35,972 bases of DNA from assembly GCA_900546005.1 (NCBI GenBank), contig URBJ01000012.1:1-35972 (forward strand). Reading direction: 5' to 3'. The position numbers and the translations under genes are program-made. Shown in pieces: positions 15,528 to 24,200 of the stretch (positions within the stretch are counted from its first letter, which is position 1; every line of letters starts with the position of its first letter). Below the pieces are notes generated by a model. It did not search any database. It was not told the DNA's origin and was given only the letters and a program-made list of their open reading frames with translations. This DNA comes from an uncultured Alistipes sp. Lineage in GTDB: Bacteria > Bacteroidota > Bacteroidia > Bacteroidales > Rikenellaceae.

Positions 15528-16847
15528 ATGACACTGCCGCGAGGTTCGATATACAAGTTGTGCGGATTGTTGCTCTGGTTGATCGGGGCGATTGTTGCGA
15601 GTGTGTGGATGGCTGTTCGTGAGGAGTGGATATTGATGTCGCTTTGCTTGATTGTCGGGGTTGTTGCGGTCGTTAAGATCATTCGCTTCCATTTTCAGAA
15701 TATCCGTAAACTGACCTATCTGTTCGACTCGATCGAGAATGGAGATTATGCGTTTAAATTTACCGAGTACGACGGTTCGTTCAGTGATAATATGCTGAAC
15801 ATGTCGTTGAATCGCATCAAGGATATTTTGGTGCATGCCCGTATGGAGACCATCCAACGTGAGAAATACTATGAGGATATTCTGGATCGGGTAGGAACAG
15901 GCGTGCTTGTCATCAATGCGAAAGGAAACGTCTATCAGATCAATCGGTCGGCACTCCGCATGTTCGGACTCCCTGTGGTGACCCACGTCAACCAACTTTC
16001 GGTAATCGACCGGACGGTGAGCCGTACGATTTTGGCTTTGAAGTCGGGAGAGAAACAACAACTCTCCTTCTCGACCGAGCGAGGGGTTTCCAATCTTTCG
16101 GTCGACGCATCGGAGATGATCGTGCGCGACACGCCGCTACGTATCATTGCGATGAACGATGTGCACGAGGAGTTGGACGAGAAGGAGAATGAGTCGTGGA
16201 TTCGTTTGATCCGGATTCTGACCCACGAGATCATGAATTCTGTGGCTCCGATTACCTCGATCAGCGATAGTCTTTTGAGTAAAAAAGAGTCGATTCCGGT
16301 ATCGGCACAGGAGGGGATAGAGGTGATTCGTACGACCAGCCGAGGGCTGGTTCGTTTTGTCGAATCGTACCGACAGTTGACCCGTATTCCAGCACCGAAT
16401 TGCCGGCCGTTCTATCTTCGTCCCTTTTTGAAGCGGATGCGTATGTTGGCCTTACAAGGACAGGTAGTACAAACTGCTGCTGTGATCGATATCGATGTAG
16501 CTCCGGCTGATCTTTTGCTTTATGCCGATGAGGATTTGATCGGGCAGGTGGTTTTGAATCTGTTGAAAAATGCGTTACAAGCTTTGTCTGGAGAGGGACA
16601 AGGCGAGATTCGTATCGAAGCCCGGGAAGCGGAAAGAGGTGCGATCGTGGTCGATGTCTCCGATAACGGAAAGGGAATGCCTGCAGAAGTGGCAGAAAAT
16701 GTGTTCGTTCCCTTTTTTACAACGAAACAGGATGGTTCGGGGATCGGTCTCAGTTTGTCGCGACAGATCATGCGATTGCATGGCGGAAGTTTGATCCTTA
16801 AATCGACACGGCCGGAAGGTACGGTTTTTCGTCTGACGTTTCAGTAA
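15528..16847 (+). CDS. Membrane sensor histidine kinase partner of the NtrC-type regulator
   Basis: 439 aa. Two membrane helices lie close together (about 10-29 and 34-52) with only a few residues between them, so there is almost no periplasmic domain. A PAS-like domain (about 115-210, ILDRVGTGVLVINAKGNVYQ) follows. The phospho-acceptor is H233 in LTHEIMNS, and the ATPase boxes are N (NLLKNALQ, 344-351), G1 (DNGKGMP, 379-385), F (FVPFFTTK, 393-400) and G2 (GSGIGLSLS, 403-411). The short loop suggests sensing within the membrane or cytoplasm rather than of a periplasmic ligand. The ATG directly follows the regulator's stop, so the pair is co-translated. The stimulus is unknown; by context it may be the efflux substrate or envelope stress. 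Confidence 0.93.
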   Translation: MTLPRGSIYKLCGLLLWLIGAIVASVWMAVREEWILMSLCLIVGVVAVVKIIRFHFQNIRKLTYLFDSIENGDYAFKFTEYDGSFSDNMLNMSLNRIKDILVHARMETIQREKYYEDILDRVGTGVLVINAKGNVYQINRSALRMFGLPVVTHVNQLSVIDRTVSRTILALKSGEKQQLSFSTERGVSNLSVDASEMIVRDTPLRIIAMNDVHEELDEKENESWIRLIRILTHEIMNSVAPITSISDSLLSKKESIPVSAQEGIEVIRTTSRGLVRFVESYRQLTRIPAPNCRPFYLRPFLKRMRMLALQGQVVQTAAVIDIDVAPADLLLYADEDLIGQVVLNLLKNALQALSGEGQGEIRIEAREAERGAIVVDVSDNGKGMPAEVAENVFVPFFTTKQDGSGIGLSLSRQIMRLHGGSLILKSTRPEGTVFRLTFQ

Positions 16848-16961
16848 GGAGCTGGTAATAGCAAATAGAAGTAGATTCGTTTGAAATTTTGGGCGATAGC
16901 GGATGGGGTTGAATTCTATTTCTCGGCTCGACTTCCGCGGTCCACTTGTTTAAATGTCTAT

Positions 16962-16994
16962 AAAAAACGCTGTCCGGGAAGGACAGCGTTTTTT
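16962..16994. terminator. Bidirectional terminator after the kinase gene
   Basis: ACGCTGTCC (16967-16975) pairs perfectly with GGACAGCGT (16981-16989) around a GGGAA loop, with flanking A's and T's. It serves the kinase gene and the convergent DUF4251 gene. The rest of 16848-17012 shows nothing else. Confidence 0.9.
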
Positions 16995-17012
16995 CTGGTA
17001 TAGAACTTGTGT

Positions 17013-17519
17013 CTATTCTTCGAGGGCGTCAAGGGCTCCGATCTCTTGTATGAAGCCCGAGAAGTTCATTGGCGATCGGGTCGCACTAGTAATCGATAAC
17101 TGGGCGTTAATCCCGTCATTGATCGTCAGCATAAATTTAAAACGTTCAGTTCCATTAGGCGATTTGACGTCCATCGTGATAATCTTACCCCCTTTTTTGG
17201 TAAATTCCACGTCGTATGTAAAGTCAGTGGACGTAAAGCTCAGTGGATTTCCCATTTGGTTGTCACTGGCTGACGCTCCTTTGCCGATATAGGGCAAATT
17301 GACGGTAAGTGTGTCTTTGTTGATGGTAAGTTCACGTTTTGCCTGTAAAACGGATTGAGATACCCTTGACCCAATAACTCGTTGGGCAACAAACAGGAAA
17401 GTCTTCTTTGCGACCAATTGGTTAACAGCCTGTTGTACCAATAAATCGTCGGCAGATTGAGCTGTTGCCGATGATGCTCCGATCAGTACGGCTAACAGAA
17501 TAAATAGATATTTTTTCAT
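17013..17519 (-). CDS. Secreted DUF4251 family protein
   Basis: 168 aa with a clear signal peptide (MKKYLFILLAVLIGASSATAQ), so it is exported to the periplasm or outer membrane. The mature part contains the stretches LTINKDTLTVNLPYIGKG and SFTSTDFTYDVEFTKKGGK and a final beta-rich region. This is the pattern of DUF4251, a family seen mainly in Bacteroidales, with no assigned biochemical role. It is monocistronic between two strong terminators. There is no cysteine lipobox. I can offer no function beyond a small envelope protein. Confidence 0.8.
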   Translation of the reverse strand: MKKYLFILLAVLIGASSATAQSADDLLVQQAVNQLVAKKTFLFVAQRVIGSRVSQSVLQAKRELTINKDTLTVNLPYIGKGASASDNQMGNPLSFTSTDFTYDVEFTKKGGKIITMDVKSPNGTERFKFMLTINDGINAQLSITSATRSPMNFSGFIQEIGALDALEE

Positions 17520-17580
17520 AGCCTCTATTAATTAGATCCGACATATATTATCCAACTGCAAGGTAAGGTAAATTTTAATG

Positions 17581-17628
17581 ATATACAAATAAAAAAGCGT
17601 CTAAATTGACGCTTTTTTATTTGTATAT
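17581..17628. terminator. Terminator with a 21-bp perfect stem after the Wzz-like gene
   Basis: A 21-nt arm (17581-17601) is exactly complementary to 17608-17628 around the loop TAAATT. The GC core is GCGTC/GACGC, flanked by A- and T-tracts. It ends the leftward Wzz-like gene and isolates the DUF4251 gene. Confidence 0.9.
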
Positions 17629-17645
17629 AGTCGTCGATAAAGCAA

Positions 17646-18758
17646 TTAGTTCTCTTGAGGGACTATGCTTTCATTTTGCTTTTTTATGAAAAAATCAGGT
17701 AGGAGGATCTTGCCGACAGCAACGCAAAGTCCCAAAAATATAAATCCGACCAGAATGACTAACTTGCTCGCATTGGATTTTTTTACGGGGACACTCGCCG
17801 GTTCAATGATCGTGACACACGGAGTCTGCTCCTGTACTTTTATTTTTGCAGTTTCGAGCTGCTGTGCCATTTGATTGTATACGCTGAAGGCAAGCTGCTG
17901 TTCGTTTTGCAGACGGGTCAGGTCGACTTGTGCCGATTGCTTGGCAATGTTGCGGTTGGCATCATACGCCGTAGCCCATTTGCGTTGGGCTTCATAGTAG
18001 TTTTGTTTGGCTTCCTCAAAGAGATTCTCGGTGAAGTTCAGATCCCGTATAGCCTTTTCCGTACGATACTTATATATGTATTCCTGTAATTTGTTGACCA
18101 TCGAATCGGCTACGGTAGCTGTCACGACCGGATCTTGGGTCGTTGCGGATGCCGTGATCACTCCTGTTTTCTTGTCGACGGAGATCGCAATACGGCTTTT
18201 TAACCCCTCCAATATGTCGGATTGCTTTTTGCTCAATGCATAGGGATTGAGGGTTGAGGGTTCGGCTTCTTCCTCTTTCCCCAAGGAGGTGACCCAACCG
18301 ATGATTTTTAGCGGGAATTTGAAGACATAACTCCACCACGGGGACGAAATTTGCGTATCGATGTAGTCGTAAAGCGTGAGAGTGGAGTCCATCTTTTCAC
18401 CTTGTACAGGAATCTGACTCAATTCGACCATGAATGGTGTACTCATGATTACGTCGGGGTAGAGCGTTAAATTGATTCCTTCCCAATTGTCTGAGGATCC
18501 CAAATCGAAACCCGCTAAGGCAGCCAGATCAGCCATTCCACCCCCTTTGGTCGTATTGATCCCCTCTGGAGCCATCTTTACGGTGGTCGTGAACTCTTTG
18601 GGAATGCTGAATGCGACGATCAGTCCTACAATAGCCGCGATACCGGCAACTTTAAGAATAAAGATCCGCTGGTTCCACAATTTTTTTGCCAATTCGATCA
18701 GGTCGATCTCTTCAGACGGAGAGGTTGCTTCGGTGGAATAGTCTTGTTGTTTTCCCAT
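17646..18758 (-). CDS. Wzz-family chain-length determinant protein (polysaccharide co-polymerase)
   Basis: 370 aa with the typical layout. A short cytoplasmic N-terminus (IDLIELAKKLWNQR) is followed by a first membrane helix at about 33-53 and the post-helix stretch IPKEFTTTVKMAPE. A long periplasmic domain with coiled coils (ENLFEEAKQNYYEAQRKW) leads to EPASVPVKKSNAS and a second helix near the C-terminus (about 330-350). Wzz proteins set the length of O-antigen, capsule or exopolysaccharide chains at the inner membrane. There is no kinase domain, and no wzx, wzy, glycosyltransferase or export gene nearby, so it is an orphan copy whose polymer is unknown. It is divergent from purT and monocistronic. 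Confidence 0.85.
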   Translation of the reverse strand: MGKQQDYSTEATSPSEEIDLIELAKKLWNQRIFILKVAGIAAIVGLIVAFSIPKEFTTTVKMAPEGINTTKGGGMADLAALAGFDLGSSDNWEGINLTLYPDVIMSTPFMVELSQIPVQGEKMDSTLTLYDYIDTQISSPWWSYVFKFPLKIIGWVTSLGKEEEAEPSTLNPYALSKKQSDILEGLKSRIAISVDKKTGVITASATTQDPVVTATVADSMVNKLQEYIYKYRTEKAIRDLNFTENLFEEAKQNYYEAQRKWATAYDANRNIAKQSAQVDLTRLQNEQQLAFSVYNQMAQQLETAKIKVQEQTPCVTIIEPASVPVKKSNASKLVILVGFIFLGLCVAVGKILLPDFFIKKQNESIVPQEN

Positions 18759-18790
18759 ATTGGCCGAACAATTTTATATGAAGACGGAGA

Positions 18791-18798
18791 CAAAGATA
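18791..18798 (-). promoter_or_regulatory. -7 element for the Wzz-like gene
   Basis: Reverse-strand TATCTTTG is an exact TAnnTTTG, 32 nt before the ATG at 18758. No convincing -33 box is seen. Confidence 0.45.
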
Positions 18799-18833
18799 GT
18801 GAATATTTGGAAATTCGAGTAAGAGAGTCGTTT

Positions 18834-18865
18834 TTTGTGAGGATTGTATAAAATACGTATTTTTG
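18834..18865 (+). promoter_or_regulatory. Bacteroidota-type promoter of purT
   Basis: TTTG (18834-18837), 20 nt, then TATTTTTG (18858-18865) form a full match to the two-part consensus, 25 nt before the purT ATG. Confidence 0.7.
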
Positions 18866-18890
18866 CACTGTTAAATCAAATGATGCTAAT

Positions 18891-20084
18891 ATGGTCAGTA
18901 TAGGAACGGTGTTTTCTCCGATCGGGAAAAAAGCGCTGTTGTGCGGATCGGGAGAATTGGGCAAAGAGGTGGCAATTGAATTGCAACGGTACGGAATCGA
19001 AGTTGTGGCGTTGGATCGTTATCCGAATGCTCCTGCCATGCAGGTAGCTCATCGGTCGTATGTGGTTTCGATGCTCGATGGGGCGAAGCTGCGGGAGATT
19101 ATCGAACGGGAGCATCCCGATTATATTATTCCCGAAATCGAGGCTATCGCGACCGATGTATTGGTGGATCTCGAAAAAGAGGGGTACCACGTGGTACCTA
19201 CGGCTCGAGCAGCACAACTGACCATGAACCGGGAGGGTATCCGTCGGCTGGCTGCCGAAACGCTCGGGTTACCTACTTCCCCATACTGTTTTGCTGCGAC
19301 GCGGGAGGAGCTCGAACAAGCGGTTCGGAAGATCGGATTTCCGTGTGTGACGAAGCCGATCATGAGTTCGTCGGGACATGGACAGAGCGTTTTGCGTTCA
19401 CCGGAGGATGTCGATCGGGCATGGCACCTGACGCAAGAGGGAGGCCGGGCCGGAGCCGGCAAGGTGATTGTCGAGGGGTTTGTGAAGTTCGACTATGAAA
19501 TTACGCTGCTGACCGTGCGCCATTGTGGCGGGACGTCATTTTTGGAACCGATCGGACACTATCAGCAGGATGGTGATTACCGGGAGTCGTGGCAACCGCA
19601 ACCGATGCAACCCTCGGTCCGCAAACAGGCGGAGGAGATCGCCCGAAAAATTACAGATGCACTCGGGGGATACGGGATTTTCGGTGTAGAACTTTTCGTA
19701 CAGGGCGATCGGGTTCTGTTCAGCGAGGTGTCGCCCCGGCCTCACGATACCGGTATGGTGACGATGATCTCACAGGATTTATCGGAGTTTGCCCTCCACG
19801 TACGGGCTATTTTGGGGCTGCCGATACCGAATATTGCTTTTCACGGACCGTCGGCTTCGCGTGCCGTTGTGGTCGAGGGGAATACGAACCGGGTCGAACT
19901 GGCCAATCTCGAGGAGGTACTCTCCGAACCCGATACACAGATCCGTATCTTCGGAAAGTCGGAGGTCGAAGGGCATCGTCGTATGGCGGTTTTGTTGGCC
20001 CGAGGTGCCAGCATCGAGGAGGCGCGTGAAAAGACGGCCCGTGCCTATGTCAAGTTGAAAATTAATCTCTTCGAGCGAGAATAG
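18891..20084 (+). CDS. purT: Formate-dependent phosphoribosylglycinamide formyltransferase 2
   Basis: 397 aa, the usual length for PurT. This ATP-grasp enzyme uses formate, ATP and GAR to make formyl-GAR, the third step of purine synthesis, without a folate cofactor. An N-terminal pre-ATP-grasp fold ([30 protein letters not shown]) precedes the ATP-grasp core with [12 protein letters not shown] (near residue 155), the [14 protein letters not shown] metal-binding stretch (near 280) and the C-terminal [10 protein letters not shown]. It faces purU across a shared terminator; PurU releases the formate that PurT consumes. A matched promoter lies directly upstream. Assignment is strong. Confidence 0.97.
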   Translation: MVSIGTVFSPIGKKALLCGSGELGKEVAIELQRYGIEVVALDRYPNAPAMQVAHRSYVVSMLDGAKLREIIEREHPDYIIPEIEAIATDVLVDLEKEGYHVVPTARAAQLTMNREGIRRLAAETLGLPTSPYCFAATREELEQAVRKIGFPCVTKPIMSSSGHGQSVLRSPEDVDRAWHLTQEGGRAGAGKVIVEGFVKFDYEITLLTVRHCGGTSFLEPIGHYQQDGDYRESWQPQPMQPSVRKQAEEIARKITDALGGYGIFGVELFVQGDRVLFSEVSPRPHDTGMVTMISQDLSEFALHVRAILGLPIPNIAFHGPSASRAVVVEGNTNRVELANLEEVLSEPDTQIRIFGKSEVEGHRRMAVLLARGASIEEAREKTARAYVKLKINLFERE

Positions 20085-20141
20085 TCATTATGATGGATTG
20101 AAGGATTGGGAAAAGCAGTATTGCCGATTCTGATTTTGAGA

Positions 20142-20180
20142 ATAAAAAACGTTCCGCATGGATTGCGGAACGTTTTTTAT
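20142..20180. terminator. Bidirectional terminator between purT and purU
   Basis: A perfect 17-bp stem (20142-20158 with 20164-20180) around TGGAT has core CGTTCCGCA/TGCGGAACG and A/T tails on both sides. Confidence 0.92.
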
Positions 20181-20197
20181 GTGGCATTTGGCAGTTG

Positions 20198-21058
<861 letters not shown>

Positions 21059-21085
21059 TATGTACGTCGTTGTTGGTTAAGGTTC

Positions 21086-21093
21086 CAAAAGTA
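21086..21093 (-). promoter_or_regulatory. -7 element for purU
   Basis: Reverse-strand TACTTTTG is an exact TAnnTTTG, 27 nt before the purU ATG. A -33 TTTG at the standard distance is missing. Confidence 0.45.
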
Positions 21094-21102
21094 CGTTATT
21101 TT

Positions 21103-21133
21103 TTTGAAAATCCGGATTTGTAGCGTAAATTTA
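21103..21133 (+). promoter_or_regulatory. Likely promoter of the tamB-tamL operon
   Basis: TTTG (21103-21106), 19 nt, then TAAATTTA (21126-21133) is one base off the full consensus. It implies a leader of about 140 nt before the tamB ATG at 21281. Confidence 0.5.
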
Positions 21134-21187
21134 TCGGATAAAAGAGATCGTATCGGAGCCGATTCCGGTGCGAATTTTGCAGATAAA

Positions 21188-21208
21188 CGGGGATCGGTAA
21201 AATCCCCG
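21188..21208 (+). other. Leader hairpin upstream of tamB
   Basis: CGGGGAT (21188-21194) pairs perfectly with ATCCCCG (21202-21208) around a 7-nt loop in the predicted tamB leader. It is followed by an AACCGTGAAATT stretch, not a T-run, so it is not a standard terminator. Function is unknown. Confidence 0.35.
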
Positions 21209-21280
21209 AACCGTGAAATTTATTCCGAGTCAGGCTGAGTCGTTGCTTCGCTCGGTAACGAAAGGCCGGGCCGACAGAGC

Positions 21281-24200
21281 ATGAAAAAAGGAAGAGTCGT
21301 CAGATATACAGTTCGAATCGTTTTGTGCGGCATATTGCTTGTGATCCTTCTTGTGGGCTCGCTATATGTTCCGTTCGTTCAGGACTTTGTTTGTCGGCAG
21401 GCAGAACGTTATATGAAACGTCATGCGAATATCGAGCTGACGCTTTCCGGATTTCGATTGAAGTTCCCGTTGCGGCTGTCGGTCGGACCTGCCTCGGTTG
21501 TCGCGGCGGAGGGGGATACACTGTTTCGTTGCGGGTCCGTCGATCTCGATGTGGCTTTTCTTCCGCTGTTACGAGGCGAGGTTGTTGTGCGGCGCTTCGA
21601 TACGAAAGAGATACTGTTTGCTTATGCCGATTCGGTGTCGGGGATGAAGCTGCGGGTCGAAACGGGCGAAATGAACCTTCCTCAGGATCGGATCGGGTTG
21701 TCCGATAAAAAAATCGATTTGGATCGGATCGATCTGCGTCGGGTGCGGGTTGGATTGGCGGTTGGCCGATCGGTGGAGGATACGGTGGTTAAGGATACGG
21801 CGGCGGTGCCGTGGCGGATCGGAGTCCGGCAGATTCTGCTCGACGGGGTCGACTTTTCGATGACGACCTTTGCCGAGAGTCAGAAGTTGCAGGTACGGTT
21901 GGACACCTGTCGGATCGACTCGGCGGCAGTGAGTATGCCTCAGCAGTCGGTGTCGGTCCACGATCTGTTGCTGCGGGGGGGAGCGACGGTTTTCCGGACG
22001 AAACCAGTTCCGCCTCAGAATCCGGCCGGAGCAAGCGAGCCGAGCGAACAGCCGGCTGCCGATTCGTCGTCGTTGTGGACCATTTCGCTCGGAAGGTTGG
22101 CGTTGGCCGATTATGCGGTCGAATACGATTCAGGAATCGGAGCGGGAGCCATACCGGAAACCTTCGATCCGAACCATATTGTACTGACCGGTGTGAACTT
22201 GTCGGCCGATTCGGTATTTTATCGGGGTGAGGATTTGCGGGTCGATCTGGTGTCTTTGGCCGCGAAGGAACGGAGCGGTTTGGAGATCGTTGGCCTGAAC
22301 GGAACGGTCCGGATGGACAGTCGGGAGGTGCGGCTGGCTTCGCTGGATTTGAAGACGGGTCACTCTTCGTTGTGGCTCGATGCGAAGGCCGATAGAGGGG
22401 TACTCTCCGGTGAGTCGAAGGCTGCGCTGCGGGCGAAGTTTGATATGGCGGTCGGGCTGCGGGATGTGATGTATGCCGTGCCGTTGGAGAACAGAGCATT
22501 GCGGCGGGTGCTGCTCTCCCGAGAGGTATTCGGTTCGGGAAGTGTGCGGGGAACGCTCGGAAATGTGAAGGCGGAGACGGAATTGGACATGCCGCATGCC
22601 TTCGGGTTCTCGCTGGACGGAAGTGCTTCGATTCCGACGACGTCGCATCCGCTGAGTGCCCGATCCGAATTCTCTTTGCAGACGAAGGATTCGGCATTTT
22701 ACCGCTCTCTGCTTGCGGCTTTTGCGATGGAAGAGGCGGTCGCCGTTCCGTCGGGGACGATGCTGAGCGGAACTTTTGCGATTCAGGGGGATGAACTGGC
22801 CCCCGATATTCGATTGTCGGTCGACTCCGGATATTTGAAGGTGCATGGAACTTTCGATCCGACGAAAAAACAATATGCCGGAACCGTTGCGGGAGAGAGC
22901 TTTCCGCTTTGCCGGATCTTGCCCGGACAGTCGTTCGGGTATTTGGGAATGGACGGAACGGTACGTGGAGAGGGATTCGATGTATATGCCCCGCAGAGCA
23001 ATGCGGAGGTCGATTTGACGGTGAACCGTTTCGATTTCAAAGGGTACGATTATGGGAAGTTGGCCGTGAAGGCAGCTTTGTCTCAAGGAGCCCTGACGGG
23101 ACATCTCTCCGATTCGAGTCAGGCTTTGCGTTTCGATATTGACGTCGATGGCCGGTTGTCCGGACCCGATCGCAGTATTGTGCTTGACGGTCGGCTCGAT
23201 ACCTGTAATTTTTATGGATTGAACCTCATGTCGGAGCCTTTTGCAGCTGCCGCCGATTTCCGTGTGTCGGCCGCTTCGGATAGCTCGGGTGTCCAAACGG
23301 CGCGTGTCGCGCTGGATCGGATTGAACTCTGGACGGATGGACAGAAAACCGATATTCGTCCGACGGAGGCTTCGGTGTCGACCGGAAAGGATGGCTCTGC
23401 GGCTGCGGTACACTCGGGTGATCTCGATCTGCGATTTACAGCTTCGGGACCGATCGATTCGGTGTCGGGTGCTTTCGGCCGTCTGTCGGGGCAAGCGACG
23501 AAGTGGATGGGAAAGGGGACCTTTGATATGGATTCGGTTGCTTCGGTGCTTCCCGTATTTCGACTTGCCGGAACGGCGGGAGCGCACAACCTGCTGAACG
23601 GTTTCCTGAGTACGAAAGGCGTGCAGTTCGATTCGCTGGCGTTGGATGTCGAGTCGGGATATGCGAAAGGGCCCGATGTTGCGTTGCGGCTGACCGGTTT
23701 GACCACAGGAAAGATGGCCTTGGATACGGTTGCCGTGCATCTGGGAAAGCAGGAGCGCAAGATGGTGTTCGATGTAGGGTTGCATGGCCGGCCGACGGCT
23801 TCGGTCGATGTGGCCGATGTCCGGTTTTCGGGGTTTTTGGTCGACAGTACGGTTCGGCTTCAATGCGTTCAGACCGACCGGCAGGGAGATATTGGTTACA
23901 ATTTCGGATGGAACGGTGTTTGGTCCGACAGTACGATCACCGTGCGGATGGACGAACAACCCGTTTTTGGATTCGCACAATGGACGGTCAACCCTAATAA
24001 TTATTTGTCCTATCGTCTGAAAAAGGCTTTTGCAGCGGACTTCCGCTTGTCGCATGAGAACAAACGGGTGTCGGTGGTGACCCAACAGGACAGCGTAGTC
24101 GTAAACATTGCGGGAATCAATGTGGAGTCTACGCTGAAACCTCTGCCCGGAATGCCTCCTTTGGGTGGAATGTTCGGGGCCGATGCGGCATTTAAGATGG

